From NCBI GenBank assembly GCA_045863555.1, contig BTUU01000001.1, positions 372,001 to 436,000 on the forward strand: a stretch of 64,000 nucleotides of DNA, given 5' to 3'. The notes beneath the pieces are model-generated. The model was not told the DNA's origin and ran no database searches. It saw only the letters and a program-made list of their open reading frames with translations. Below, in pieces: positions 1 through 9,375 of this stretch (position 1 is the stretch's first letter; every line of letters starts with the position of its first letter). The position numbers were made by a program, and so were the translations under genes. Origin of the DNA: JACRLV01 sp045863555. Its GTDB lineage: Bacteria > Planctomycetota > Phycisphaerae > UBA1845 > Fen-1342.

Positions 1-101
1 TTGGGCGCGTCCGCGTGCCCGTCCTTGTGCTCCTGCGGGGCCCAGAGCAGACCCGCGAGGCAGACCGTCCCCACGCCAAGAAACTTGACCAACGTGAACA
101 T
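1..101 (-). CDS. N-terminal fragment of an exported protein (cut by window edge)
   Basis: An ATG at 101 on the minus strand opens a frame that runs off the left edge after 33 codons. It begins MFTLVKFLGVGTVCLAGLLW and then turns hydrophilic, which reads as a signal peptide. A purine-rich AAGGAAAG lies about 7 nt upstream and supports this start. The gene lies 59 bp downstream of the GH20 gene on the same strand, so it may belong to that amino-sugar operon. Too little is visible to name a function. Confidence 0.6.
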   Translation of the reverse strand, partial: MFTLVKFLGVGTVCLAGLLWAPQEHKDGHADAP

Positions 102-160
102 ACGATGCTTTCCTTTTCTCGCACAGATGCGGCCGCTCGCCAAGCGACGCGGGGGGAATT

Positions 161-1675
161 CTACGCCGAAAGCGGCCCGGTCCGCCATGCCGCCTGGTCG
201 CCGGCGATGTAGTTGTCGTGGACGAGCGTTTCGAAGGACGGCCTGTAACTGCCGCCTGGGAGGTTGCCGAGGCGGCGGACGACGGCTTCGGCCTTTTCCT
301 TGAGGCGGTCGAGGCGCGAGAGGTCGGCGCGGGAGCCGCCGGCGTCGGCGATGCGCGTGAGTTCGGGGCGGAGGTCTTCGAAGAGGTGGAGGAGCCCGGC
401 GATACCGTCGGCGGCCGGGGCGAGGCGGCCGGCCGCGTAGTGCTCGCGGGCCGCTTCGACGCCGCGGACCCAGCGGACGGCAAGGCGGTAGAGGGCGATG
501 GGCAGGGCGAGTTCGCGGGCCGTCGAATTCGGCGCAGAAGCCGCCAGAATCGCGTCGGCTTCGCTGCACGCCGCCAGGATCGCATCGCCGGCCGGGCCGC
601 AGGCTTCGCTGCGCCAGGTCCGCCAGAGTTCGAAGGGATTCTGGCGGATGATGAGGCGGTCGCGAATGAGCCGCCACGTCCCCGCCTTGATCATCTCGCC
701 GCACGTGGGGATGCGTTCGCCGACGAGCGTCGCCAACGCCGCGTAACTCGCGTCCGATTCCGCCTCGACCGCGGCCGCCCACGCCTCGCCGCGTGCCAGT
801 CGTCGCCCGGCCGCGAAGATCAGCGGCATGACGCCCGCGTAGTGCGTGAAGTAGCTGAACTCCCAGCTCGTCACGAGCACGCCCAGGGCCCCGAGCGCGG
901 CCGCGTCCTCCGCGTGCTCGTCGATGTTCCGCCGCGTCGCGTCCCAGAAGCACCAGGCGCTGTTGTAGGTCTGGACGCTCGGGCAACAGACGACGTCGAA
1001 GCCGGCGTCGCGGAATTTCCGCGAGGATTCGAGCGGGCGCGTGAAATACTGCCAGTCGAAGAGAATCGTCTCGCGCGGGATGTGCTGCATCGCCTCGGGA
1101 TGGTTGAGCAGCATGTCGCCCCAGATGCACGGCCGGCGGCCCTGGGCGAGGACCCAGCGGCAGAGCTCGCCGAAGTAGACGCCGTAGACGCCGGCCTTGC
1201 CGATTTCCTTCGCGCGCTCGCTGCATTTCGGGCAGTTGCCGAGTTCCCAGGCTTCGTCGCCGCCGATGTGGACCCATTCGTCGTCGAAGACCTTGAGGGC
1301 GTCGGCGACGAGGCCGCGGGCGAAGTCGGCGCATTCGGTGCGGCTCGGGCAGGTCTGGAGCGACCAGAAGTTCGTCGTCTCCGCGAGCCACTGGCCGCCT
1401 TCGGCGCGGATGAAGCCTTCCATGTGGCCGAGCGTGTTGAGGAATGGGATGACGCGGAGGTTGCGGTGCTTCTCGACAAGGCCGCGGGCGACAGCGGGCG
1501 TCACGGCCCCCGGGCCGGCGGCCCACGGGGCGGACGGGTACGCGTAGCGGTGCTCGAGGTAGAGGCCGACCGCGCCGTAGCCCGCGGCTGCGGAGCGCGA
1601 GAGTGTTGCGTGCAGCCAATCTTCGCGCGGCGACTGGTCGCGAGCGATGTCCATCATCCAGCCGGTGAATTTCAT
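161..1675 (-). CDS. Glycoside hydrolase family 20 (beta-N-acetylhexosaminidase-like)
   Basis: A 504-residue protein with the GH20 signature HIGGDEAWELG at residues 137-147. In this family the Asp-Glu pair (D140, E141) orients the substrate acetamido group and acts as general acid. The TIM-barrel catalytic domain takes up the N-terminal two thirds; the usual GH20 N-terminal domain and any signal peptide are missing, so a cytoplasmic enzyme is likely. It should remove terminal GlcNAc or GalNAc from oligosaccharides. It sits 36 bp downstream of a UDP-sugar pyrophosphorylase on the same strand, which supports an amino-sugar role. The family call is firm; the substrate is inferred. Confidence 0.85.
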   Translation of the reverse strand: MKFTGWMMDIARDQSPREDWLHATLSRSAAAGYGAVGLYLEHRYAYPSAPWAAGPGAVTPAVARGLVEKHRNLRVIPFLNTLGHMEGFIRAEGGQWLAETTNFWSLQTCPSRTECADFARGLVADALKVFDDEWVHIGGDEAWELGNCPKCSERAKEIGKAGVYGVYFGELCRWVLAQGRRPCIWGDMLLNHPEAMQHIPRETILFDWQYFTRPLESSRKFRDAGFDVVCCPSVQTYNSAWCFWDATRRNIDEHAEDAAALGALGVLVTSWEFSYFTHYAGVMPLIFAAGRRLARGEAWAAAVEAESDASYAALATLVGERIPTCGEMIKAGTWRLIRDRLIIRQNPFELWRTWRSEACGPAGDAILAACSEADAILAASAPNSTARELALPIALYRLAVRWVRGVEAAREHYAAGRLAPAADGIAGLLHLFEDLRPELTRIADAGGSRADLSRLDRLKEKAEAVVRRLGNLPGGSYRPSFETLVHDNYIAGDQAAWRTGPLSA

Positions 1676-1711
1676 GCGTGCCTTTCGGAGTCGACTCGCT
1701 CGAAGATCGCT

Positions 1712-3148
1712 CTACGCGAGCAGCAGTTTCGAACCGCGCTCGATCGCCTTCGGTACGCCCGGTTGCTTCGCGAGATCCGCCGCGTCGAGAGCGAAGTGCG
1801 GCGAGATTTCGATCACCGCGTCCGGTTCCTCGTCCGCTGTCCGCGCGACTTTCACGCCCGCGCTCTCCAGCCAGCGGGCGGCGCGGCGGATGAGGTCACG
1901 GCGGGTTGTGGCGGGGGAATCGGCGCCTTCCGCGTTTTTCACCGGCGAAAACTCCTCCTCGCGCGGCGTCATCAGCACCAGCGGGTTCTTCGCCAGCGGC
2001 ACTGCGTCGAAGACGAACATCTCCAGCTTGACGACGTTCGGCGACGTCGGATTCACGGCCGCGCCCGTGTCGGGGTCGATGATTGCAACCTTCTTGTCCG
2101 CCCGATGCCACGGCAACTCGACGGCCGACCCCGGCGTCGTCAGGTGCTCGATGAACGCGCGGTCGATGACGTGGATCGCGATGCTCCCCGCGTCGAACCG
2201 CCGCCGGCCGTCGGGTTCGTGCGCCGTCGCCAGCGATTCCGGCAGATCGCTGTACTCGATCACGGTCATCCGCCCGTCCGCGAGGCAGAAGTTTCCCACG
2301 CGTTCGAGATCATGCGCCTTGGTCACCGCCTTGCTCGACATCTCCGAGCCCGTCTGCCGGTGGAGCCCGACGAAGAGCGGGTCGATCGTCTTCACCAGCG
2401 GATTGTCCACCTGGAAGTAGCTGACGATCTCGACGCCGCGGTCGCGCATGTCCTTCAAGGCCCCGCTCGCCGCCAGCGCCGCAAGGCTGCCGCCGTGGCC
2501 GTCCGGCGACAGCGCGATCCGGTGCTTCTTCTCCAGCGCGATCCGGCCGTCCGGCATGAACGCGGGCATCTGCGCCTGCGGGAAGAACATCACATCCTCT
2601 CGCCGCAGGCCGAACCACGCCGCCTGCTCGAAGATCGCGATCGTCGCCGCGTGATTCGACGGGCTGGTCATGATGTACCAGCGCGGCCGGCGTCCATAGC
2701 GCCGCTCGATGCCCAGCAGGCTCTCGGCGAAGAGTTGAAACAGCGGAGCATTGCGGATCGGGCTGATGCGAAACCCGCCCTTGGGCCCGTCGTATCCCAG
2801 CCGGGTTCCCTGCCCGCCCGCCACCGTGAACGCGGCCACGCGCCCGTCCCGAATGAGCTGTTCGCCCAGCGCCGCCGCCTCGCGATACTGCCGCTCCAGC
2901 GCCGCCGTCGGATGCGCCGGCAGCGGCGCGGCCGGCTCGATCGTCCGGGGCATTTCCAGCCCCGGCTTACGCGTCACGAACCGGCCGATCAGCGGACCGC
3001 ACCGCGCAAGATCAACCTGATCCAGGTCGTCCAGCAGTGCCGCACGCTCCTCCGCCGAAAGCTCCGGCCAGAATCGGAGCAGGTGGTCCTGGCCAGCGGA
3101 TTTCAGCCGCGCGGCATGCTGTTCGTGGCGGTGCGAAAGGTCGTTCAT
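1712..3148 (-). CDS. UDPGP-type nucleotidyltransferase (probable UDP-GlcNAc pyrophosphorylase)
   Basis: A 478-residue member of the UTP--hexose-1-phosphate uridylyltransferase (UDPGP type 1) family. The nucleotide-binding loop GGQGTRLGYDGPKG is at residues 111-124, followed by the family's Q-Q/P-D-G-HGG region and a DNPL segment that contacts the sugar. It transfers UMP from UTP to a sugar-1-phosphate. The pattern is closest to eukaryote-like UDP-N-acetylglucosamine pyrophosphorylases, and the GH20 gene downstream agrees, but UDP-glucose cannot be excluded. The gene is divergent from the DUF362 gene, with 63 bp between the two starts. It appears to be the first gene of a minus-strand operon running to the left edge. 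Confidence 0.85.
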   Translation of the reverse strand: MNDLSHRHEQHAARLKSAGQDHLLRFWPELSAEERAALLDDLDQVDLARCGPLIGRFVTRKPGLEMPRTIEPAAPLPAHPTAALERQYREAAALGEQLIRDGRVAAFTVAGGQGTRLGYDGPKGGFRISPIRNAPLFQLFAESLLGIERRYGRRPRWYIMTSPSNHAATIAIFEQAAWFGLRREDVMFFPQAQMPAFMPDGRIALEKKHRIALSPDGHGGSLAALAASGALKDMRDRGVEIVSYFQVDNPLVKTIDPLFVGLHRQTGSEMSSKAVTKAHDLERVGNFCLADGRMTVIEYSDLPESLATAHEPDGRRRFDAGSIAIHVIDRAFIEHLTTPGSAVELPWHRADKKVAIIDPDTGAAVNPTSPNVVKLEMFVFDAVPLAKNPLVLMTPREEEFSPVKNAEGADSPATTRRDLIRRAARWLESAGVKVARTADEEPDAVIEISPHFALDAADLAKQPGVPKAIERGSKLLLA

Positions 3149-3211
3149 GGCATTCCCCGATGGTCATTCCAGCAGAATTTGCGGTCGAAAACCGGCCGAT
3201 AGAGCCTATCG

Positions 3212-4252
3212 ATGGCGCGCCGATCGGTCAAAACCACGCCTGCGAGCGCGATTTCCCGCCGCGACGTGCTGCGCGCTGTTGCGGCCGCGCCGATTCTTCC
3301 CCTGGCTGCGTTCGCGGCGCAGGAGCATCACCCTCGCGGCGATCCCCCCACCGCCAAGGCGGAACCGGCGGAGACGCCGCGGTTGAAGCTGCCGCGCCCG
3401 TGGTGGATGGATGCCCGCGAGCGATCGCGCGTCATCGACCTTCGATCGCGCAGCGTCCTCAAAGGTTCAAACGTCGACCGCATCCAGCTCCGAACCCTCC
3501 TCGCCTCCGGACTCCGCCGCCTTACCGACGAGGTCGTCGTCGAACGCGCCTGGCGGGCGATTCTCGGTCCGGCCCGAAAGATCGCCATTAAATTCAACTC
3601 CGTCGGCGCGGATGTCCTCTCCGGCAGCGACACCTTCGCCCGCGTCCTCGTCGATCTGCTCGCCGATTCGGGCTACATGGCCGATGAAATCAAGCTCGTC
3701 GAGGCGCCTGACTTTCTGACGACCGAACTCGAACTCAAACCACCAGCCGCCGGCTGGGGCGAGCCGATCGACGTCGGCGGCCGGCCGGTCGATCTCGCCC
3801 GCTGGTTTCTCGACGCCGACGCCGTGATCAACGTCGGATTCCTGAAGACGCACCGCATCGCGGGGATGTCCGGCTGCATGAAGAACATCTCGCACGCGAT
3901 CATCCGCAGCCCGGCCCGCTTCCACGCCAACCATTGCAGCCCGGCCGTCGCCGAGATCATCGGCCAGAAGGTCGTTGCCGACCGCTTGCGCCTGAACATC
4001 GTCAACGGCCTGCACGTCCTCGTCCGCAACGGCCCCGAGGCGGCGGAAGCCGACGCGATCGAAGCGGGGATCGTCCTCCTCGGCCAGGACCCGGTGGCCG
4101 TCGACCGCATCGGCCTCGACCTGCTCACCGCCGAGCGCCGCACGGCCGGCCTCGAAGACCCCGTCGCCGTGCCGTATCTCACGGTCGCAGGCGACAGCGG
4201 CCTCGGCCGCATCGGCAGCCGCGAAATCGAGCAGACCACGCTGGAACAATGA
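3212..4252 (+). CDS. DUF362 domain protein with Tat signal
   Basis: A 346-residue protein with a twin-arginine export motif (SRRDVL, residues 15-20) followed by a hydrophobic stretch, so it is probably exported folded. The rest matches the DUF362 family, including the conserved stretch FLKTHRIAGMSGCMKNI near residue 210. The family's function is unknown; some members carry Fe-S clusters and Tat export would fit a cofactor, but no ferredoxin Cys cluster is visible here. It is transcribed divergently from the pyrophosphorylase and stands alone on the plus strand. Confidence 0.8.
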   Translation: MARRSVKTTPASAISRRDVLRAVAAAPILPLAAFAAQEHHPRGDPPTAKAEPAETPRLKLPRPWWMDARERSRVIDLRSRSVLKGSNVDRIQLRTLLASGLRRLTDEVVVERAWRAILGPARKIAIKFNSVGADVLSGSDTFARVLVDLLADSGYMADEIKLVEAPDFLTTELELKPPAAGWGEPIDVGGRPVDLARWFLDADAVINVGFLKTHRIAGMSGCMKNISHAIIRSPARFHANHCSPAVAEIIGQKVVADRLRLNIVNGLHVLVRNGPEAAEADAIEAGIVLLGQDPVAVDRIGLDLLTAERRTAGLEDPVAVPYLTVAGDSGLGRIGSREIEQTTLEQ

Positions 4253-4332
4253 CGCGGCCGCGACGGGAGTGATCCGCCGCGGCCGCACTGAAAGTCCGCA
4301 TTTGCCCCTCGGCGTGTGCTTATCGCCGGGGT

Positions 4333-4707
4333 TCAATCGTCGAGCGTCGACGCGGCCGTCGACTTCTCCTTCCGACCCAGCCGCTTGAAGCACTTGCGGC
4401 CGAAGCGGTCGGAGACGCGGGTGAGCTGCACCTGCCGCGTGTCGATCGACAGATGACTGCCGTCCGGCTTGCGGACCAGCACGAACGGCAGGCAGACCTC
4501 CACGATCTTCAGCGGCGTGTCGGTCTCTTCGGGCAACTCACGATAGCGGATCGTCCGGACGGCGCCGGACACGTCGAACGCGGCGCACGGCCAGATGAAC
4601 TCCTTGAACCGCTGAAGCACGGCCACGAACTGCCCGGCCTCGAGATCCTCGGGGGCGAGCGGCCGGGTTACATCAAGTCTCGTCTCTTCCATGTGAAATC
4701 CCATCAT
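4333..4707 (-). CDS. Conserved-looking small protein of unknown function
   Basis: About 124 residues, with no signal peptide or membrane segment and no domain I recognise. It has a mixed, beta-rich middle (IRYRELP, LKIVEVCLPFVLVRK) and a basic C-terminus rich in Lys and Arg. Several starts are possible: ATGs at 4707 and 4704, and one at 4692 that has a GGGA six bases upstream. Composition and codon phase look like a true gene. It converges on the DUF362 gene, 80 bp away. Confidence 0.6.
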   Translation of the reverse strand: MMGFHMEETRLDVTRPLAPEDLEAGQFVAVLQRFKEFIWPCAAFDVSGAVRTIRYRELPEETDTPLKIVEVCLPFVLVRKPDGSHLSIDTRQVQLTRVSDRFGRKCFKRLGRKEKSTAASTLDD

Positions 4708-4799
4708 CAATGCATGCGTCTTGTCATCCAGGCGATCGACCGGCGGCGGTGCGGCGCGCAGCGGCGGATAGCCGTGTTTTTTTGAGCCTCAAATCTGGT

Positions 4800-4827
4800 C
4801 AAAAACAAAAGAGCCGCGAAATGCGGC
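4800..4827 (-). terminator. Rho-independent terminator on the minus strand
   Basis: GCCGC (4813-4817) pairs with GCGGC (4823-4827) across a 5-base loop. Read on the minus strand, the stem is followed by TCTTTTGTTTTT, a good U-tract. It lies just after the stop of the 27-codon micro-ORF and marks the end of a short minus-strand transcript. Confidence 0.6.
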
Positions 4828-4831
4828 GGGA

Positions 4832-4915
4832 TTATGCAGCGCCGAGGAGCGGCATGTGCGAACTGAAATCGCACCGCCGGCGAGCGCTCCGAAGCTGAAT
4901 TGCGTACAGGCGCAT
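4832..4915 (-). CDS. Micro-ORF (27 codons) or short RNA
   Basis: ATG at 4915 to TAA at 4832 gives a 27-residue Arg-rich peptide beginning MRLYAIQLRSARRRC. A strong Shine-Dalgarno, GAGGAG (4922-4927), sits 6 bases before the ATG, and an intrinsic terminator follows directly. The combination suggests a real short transcription unit. Whether the peptide or the RNA is the product cannot be told. The remainder of the 480-bp gap between 4711 and 5188 shows only AT-rich leader sequence and the ribosome-binding site of the next gene. Confidence 0.4.
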   Translation of the reverse strand: MRLYAIQLRSARRRCDFSSHMPLLGAA

Positions 4916-5188
4916 GGCAAACTCCTCAAGCCCCGCAATCATTCCACAAACTCGTCCAAATGTCAAGCGAAAGCGCACGATTCCGCCAAAAACAGCGCTC
5001 GGTCCGCCCGGGGCGTGTTGTTTGTTTTTCTTGCCTGAGCTCGGATGTTGACCCGTCGCCAGACTCCGAAACCAAAGCCGTGCCGGTCGGCTCGACCGCT
5101 TTTTCTGTTGGCGCGCCGGCCGGACCTCGGCTACGCTGACGCTGTGGGCTGCTCATCATCTTTCGTGCCCACGGAAAAGGAGCCCGCC

Positions 5189-6319
5189 ATGCGTACCACA
5201 CTCGCACTCCTCGCGCTTTCCCTCACCGCGGCCGCTTCCGCCCAATGCACCGGCGACTGGTCCAGCGTCGGCGAGGGCGGACCGCCGCCGCGGCAGAATC
5301 ACGGCATGGTCTACGACGCCCAGCGCGGCGTCGTCGTCCTCTTCGGCGGTTACCGCGGCGGTTTCGGCTTCTACGACGACACCTGGGAGTGGGACGGCCT
5401 GAACTGGGCGCAGGTCACGACCACCGGCCCCTCCGCCCGTGGGAACTTCGCGATGGCGTATGACACCGCGCGAAACAAGACCGTGCTCTTCGGCGGTGCG
5501 GGCCCCGGCGGCGCGTACCTCGGCGATACGTGGGAATACGACGGCCCGACGCAGACCTGGACCGAGGTCTTCCCGTCGACCTTCCCCACCGCCCGCTACA
5601 ACGCCGCGATGGCCTTTGACGCGGCCCGCGGCGTGGCCGTGATGTTCGGCGGCTACAGCGGTGTGCGCGAGGGCGACACATGGACCTGGGACGGCGTGAA
5701 CTGGGCCCAGGTCGCGACGACCGGCTGCACGCCGCGCAACGGCCACGCGATGGCCTTCGACGATGCGCGCGACGTCGTCGTCCTCTTCGGCGGCTTCAAC
5801 GGGGCGCGCCTCGGCGACACGTGGGAGTGGAACGGCACCGCGTGGTCGCAGCGCTCGACGACCGGGCCCAGCGGCCGCCAGTATCTCGGTCTCGCGTACA
5901 ACCCGGCGACGCAGCGCACGGTGATCTACGGCGGCCAGACGGGGTCGTGCTCGCTCTGCCGCGAAGACGACACGTGGAGCTGGGACGGCACGGCGTGGAC
6001 GCTGCTCGGCGACGGCCAGGCGAGCCTGCGCGATCAGCACGCGATGGTCTACGACGCAGCCCGCGGCCATCTGACATTCTTCGGCGGGTACGCGGGCAAC
6101 GGGCTGGTGCTGGACGACACGTGGATCTGGCGGACGACGCTGACGGGCGACCTCGACGGCGATGGAGCGGTGGGGCTGGCCGATCTGGCGGTTCTGCTCT
6201 CGCACTTCGGCACGCCGTCGGGCGCGGGCGCTGCGGACGGGGACATGGACGGCGACACGGACGTGGATTTGCAGGATCTGGCGACGCTGCTGGGCGTGTT
6301 CGGGGCGACGTGTCCGTAA
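5189..6319 (+). CDS. Secreted Kelch-repeat protein with C-terminal dockerin-like module
   Basis: A 376-residue protein. The start ATG at 5189 follows GGAAAAGGAG, and the product begins with a signal peptide ending at ASAQ. Residues 35-315 are Kelch-type repeats of about 50 residues (a VVLFGGY strand followed by DDTWEWDG) that should form a beta-propeller. From residue 320 there is a duplicated Ca-binding-like repeat (GDLDGDGAVGLADLA, then DGDMDGDTDVDLQDLA), ending in ATCP. The same tail is found on four other exported proteins in this window. The propeller probably serves binding; nothing points to catalysis. Confidence 0.85.
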   Translation: MRTTLALLALSLTAAASAQCTGDWSSVGEGGPPPRQNHGMVYDAQRGVVVLFGGYRGGFGFYDDTWEWDGLNWAQVTTTGPSARGNFAMAYDTARNKTVLFGGAGPGGAYLGDTWEYDGPTQTWTEVFPSTFPTARYNAAMAFDAARGVAVMFGGYSGVREGDTWTWDGVNWAQVATTGCTPRNGHAMAFDDARDVVVLFGGFNGARLGDTWEWNGTAWSQRSTTGPSGRQYLGLAYNPATQRTVIYGGQTGSCSLCREDDTWSWDGTAWTLLGDGQASLRDQHAMVYDAARGHLTFFGGYAGNGLVLDDTWIWRTTLTGDLDGDGAVGLADLAVLLSHFGTPSGAGAADGDMDGDTDVDLQDLATLLGVFGATCP

Positions 6320-6432
6320 GTCCGCGGCAGGCGCGGAGCGGAGCGGAATCTGGCAAGGGCACTACGGGTCCACCGCGAACGTGCTCACCGCACCCGATGC
6401 GCCTCCTTCGCCGGCTCGGAAAGCCGCGCGGC

Positions 6433-8730
6433 CTACGGTGCGTCGATGCGCGACCGTAGCTGGGCGAGTCGTTCGGCGAGGGTGCGCGTCTGCTCGTGCG
6501 ATTCTCCGAAGAGCTTCGTCGAGATCGCGAGCGTCTCGCGCAGCACCGGTTCGGCCTCGCCGGGACGGTCGAGCGCGATCAGGACATCCGCCAGGTCGCT
6601 AAGCGTCCGGGCGAGGTCGACGCTGCCCGGGGCGGCCGCGCGCCAGGCCGTCTCGGCGATGCGCAGCGCCTCCTCGGCCGAGCGGAAGTCGCCCGCCGCC
6701 TTCGCGGCCGCGCCGAGCGCGTGGGCGCACACAGCGACCGGCCGGCTCGCGTCGCCGTGCAGGCGGCGGCGGATATCGAGCGACTCGCGGAGCAGCGAAA
6801 CCGCGCTGTCGCTCAAGCGGGCTGCGTCGGTCGAGGCGCCGCGCATCGCGAGGCGAAGCTGACCCGCCTGAAAGAGCGCCTCGGCGAGGTCTGCGTCGGC
6901 CCGCGGCGAGAGCGATCGGAATCGCTCGATCGCCTTGTGCATCCGCTCATCGGCCAGGCGAAAATCGCCGCGGTCGCGGGCGATGAGCCCGAGATTGCTG
7001 TGGACGATGCCGATGTTCCGCGCGTCTCGCCCGCCCCGGCTCTCCAGATCGCGCAGCGCCCGGTCCAGCGCCGCCTCCGCATCGTCGAACCGGCGCAGCA
7101 TGTGCAGTACGACGCCCAGGTTGATTCGCGTCTGCGTGGTCTCGGCCGCCGCGGGGCCGAGGCGGGCCGTGCGAGTCGCGAGAGCGTGCTGGAGCAGCGT
7201 CTCGGCCTCCGGCAGCCGGCCTTCCAGCGCGTACATCTGCGCGAGTTCGTTTTCGAGTTCCGCGGCGGATTCGCTTTCGCCCCCGCTGGCCGCGCGCGCG
7301 GCATCGAGCGCGGCCAGGAACGCCGCGCGGGCTCTTTCGGGCTCGCCGAGCTGGAGGAAGCAGCGGCCGACGATCGCGCCGATGTCGATCTTCGCCCCAC
7401 CCGCGTCGATCAGCCGTTCGTGGAAGCGGCGCTCGGCCTCCGCGACGGCTGCGAGCGCCGCGGACCGCATCGTCTCGCCGCCGGCGCGGACCAGCGCTCC
7501 GAAGACGTCGAGCGGAAAGCTCGACGCCTGCCGCAGCCGCGCCTTTTCATCCTCGGCCGCGAGCCGCGCCGCGCGCTCGTCGCCGCGCAGCTTCCAGCCG
7601 ACGGCGGCGAAGATGATCAGCGAGAGCAGCAGCGCCGCCGCCAGACCCGAGGCGACGCGATGGCGCAGCACCAGCTTGCGAAACTGGTACAGGGCACTGG
7701 GCGGGTGGGCGAGCACCGCCTCGCCCGCGAGATAGCGACGGATGTCCGCCCCGAGGGCGTCGACCGACTGGTAGCGGCGTGCGCGGTCCTTCTCGAGCGT
7801 CTTCAGCAGGATGTTGTCCAGTTCCCGGTCGATGCGCGGATTCAGCGACGACGGCCGGCGCGGCGGGGCGTGCTCGATGGTCTCGATGAGCTGCGCCAGG
7901 TTTCGCGGCAGCTCGTAGGGCATCTGGCCCGTGAGCCCCTGGAACAGGACGACGCCCAGTGAATAGACGTCGGTCCGCACGTCGATCTGCGCGTGGTCCA
8001 GCCGGATCTGCTCCGGCGAGGCGTAGGCCGGCGTGCCGACGAATTCGTCGCTCATCGTGACGTTCGACGGCGTCGCTTCGTCGAAGCGCTTGGCCAGCCC
8101 GAAATCGAGGATCTTCGCGACCGGCCCGCCGCCGGGGGCGCCGCTGCGCGACGGAGGCGAGGGCGCGGCGTGCGAAACCGGCTCGGTCGATTCGCAGACG
8201 AAGATGTTGGCGGGCTTGAGATCGCGGTGGATCACGCCGCGCTGGTGGGCGTAGTGAACGGCGTCGCACGCCTGAAGAAAGAGCGCGAGGGTCTCCCGCG
8301 GTTCGCGCGGCCGGCCGGAACCGTCGAGCGCCCAGCGATGAAACGGCTGTCCGTCGAGCCATTCCATCGCGAGCAGCGGAATGCCGTCGATGATCTCCAT
8401 CGCGAAGACGGTGACGATATTCGGGTGATTCAGCGATGTGACGGTTTCGACTTCGCGTTCGAACCGCAGCCGGGCGGCGGGCGTCGAAAGCGCCCCTTCG
8501 AGCAGCCGCTTGACCGCGATCTGGCGATGCGTGTGGGGCTGAAGTGCGCGGTAGACGATGCCCTGGCCGCCGCGTCCGACCTCGCCGAGCAATTCGTACG
8601 GGCCGATGCGCTGCCGGGCGGCTCCGTGTTCGCCCGCGCGCAGGAGCGCCAGCCACGCGTCGTTCTCGAAGCCGAATGGGTCATCCTCCCGCAGCCGCCC
8701 GGCCGGCGAGATGCGGGTCGGCTCATCCAT
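6433..8730 (-). CDS. Membrane Ser/Thr protein kinase with TPR-rich sensor region
   Basis: A 765-residue PknB-like kinase. The glycine loop GRGGQG is at 52-57, catalytic Lys at 74, HRDLKPAN at 168-175, DFG at 209-211 and the SPE segment at 238-240, so it looks active. A single membrane helix spans about 359-378. The C-terminal 370 residues are helical tetratricopeptide-like repeats, presumably outside the membrane and mediating protein contacts. Its start overlaps the end of the sigma-factor gene by 8 bp, indicating translational coupling: a sigma-kinase signalling pair of the kind abundant in planctomycetes. Confidence 0.9.
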   Translation of the reverse strand: MDEPTRISPAGRLREDDPFGFENDAWLALLRAGEHGAARQRIGPYELLGEVGRGGQGIVYRALQPHTHRQIAVKRLLEGALSTPAARLRFEREVETVTSLNHPNIVTVFAMEIIDGIPLLAMEWLDGQPFHRWALDGSGRPREPRETLALFLQACDAVHYAHQRGVIHRDLKPANIFVCESTEPVSHAAPSPPSRSGAPGGGPVAKILDFGLAKRFDEATPSNVTMSDEFVGTPAYASPEQIRLDHAQIDVRTDVYSLGVVLFQGLTGQMPYELPRNLAQLIETIEHAPPRRPSSLNPRIDRELDNILLKTLEKDRARRYQSVDALGADIRRYLAGEAVLAHPPSALYQFRKLVLRHRVASGLAAALLLSLIIFAAVGWKLRGDERAARLAAEDEKARLRQASSFPLDVFGALVRAGGETMRSAALAAVAEAERRFHERLIDAGGAKIDIGAIVGRCFLQLGEPERARAAFLAALDAARAASGGESESAAELENELAQMYALEGRLPEAETLLQHALATRTARLGPAAAETTQTRINLGVVLHMLRRFDDAEAALDRALRDLESRGGRDARNIGIVHSNLGLIARDRGDFRLADERMHKAIERFRSLSPRADADLAEALFQAGQLRLAMRGASTDAARLSDSAVSLLRESLDIRRRLHGDASRPVAVCAHALGAAAKAAGDFRSAEEALRIAETAWRAAAPGSVDLARTLSDLADVLIALDRPGEAEPVLRETLAISTKLFGESHEQTRTLAERLAQLRSRIDAP

Positions 8731-9322
8731 CGGCCCCGTCCTCCTCGCGGACCTGGGCGTCGATCAGCTCCTTCAGTCGATCGCGGACTCGCTGCTTGAT
8801 TTTGTAGACGGCGGCCGCGTTGATGCCCTCGGCGGTTGCGGCGGCTTCGGGCGTCTCACCCGCGAGGAGCCGCTCGAAGATGGTGATCGACCGCGCGTCA
8901 AAGGTCTCGCGGATCCTCGACATCGCGAGTCGAAAGTGATGCTGCACCCATTCACGCTCCCACAGCTCGTCCTGGTCCGCGGCCGCGCTCGCGGGCGTCA
9001 CCGCGGCCACGGCGGTGTCGAAGGCGACGGCGTCGTCGCCGCGCTGGCGGGAGTAGTAATGGGCGATGGCGGTGCGCACGAGGCAGCCGAGGTAGCCGCG
9101 GAACCGCCCTCTTTCAGGCCGGTACTCGAACGTCGGCAGGTACTTTGCGAGATTGGCCATGACCATCTGGCGCACGTCGTCCGCGTCCGATGCCTGGAGA
9201 CCGCGGGCGGCGCAGTAGGCCTGGATCAGGCCGCGATAGCGCGCGTCGAATTCGGCCCAGGCCTGATGGTCGGAGGTGTCGCGCAGTCGCAGGAGCAGGG
9301 ATGGCTGCGTCTTTTCGAACAT
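8723..9322 (-). CDS. ECF-type RNA polymerase sigma factor
   Basis: A 199-residue sigma-70-family protein. Region 2 lies in the first ~90 residues (DADDVRQMVMANL, then the FRGYLGCLVRTAI segment) and region 4 is the C-terminal helix-turn-helix (GETPEAAATAEGINAAAVY). The ATG at 9322 gives the normal ECF length, although the frame is open further upstream. It directs RNA polymerase to a specific promoter set. The kinase gene begins inside its last codons, so the kinase probably controls it or shares its stimulus. No anti-sigma factor is seen. Confidence 0.85.
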   Translation of the reverse strand: MFEKTQPSLLLRLRDTSDHQAWAEFDARYRGLIQAYCAARGLQASDADDVRQMVMANLAKYLPTFEYRPERGRFRGYLGCLVRTAIAHYYSRQRGDDAVAFDTAVAAVTPASAAADQDELWEREWVQHHFRLAMSRIRETFDARSITIFERLLAGETPEAAATAEGINAAAVYKIKQRVRDRLKELIDAQVREEDGADG

Positions 9323-9375
9323 GCACCACCGGGCGATTGGGACGGCGCGCAGACCGACGGGGCGGACGCGCGCGG

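Noticed and set aside
218..3202. A 994-codon plus-strand frame opposite the GH20 and pyrophosphorylase genes
   Set aside because: It is antisense to two genes with clear catalytic motifs, and its Arg/Ala/Glu-rich composition is typical of shadow frames in GC-rich DNA.
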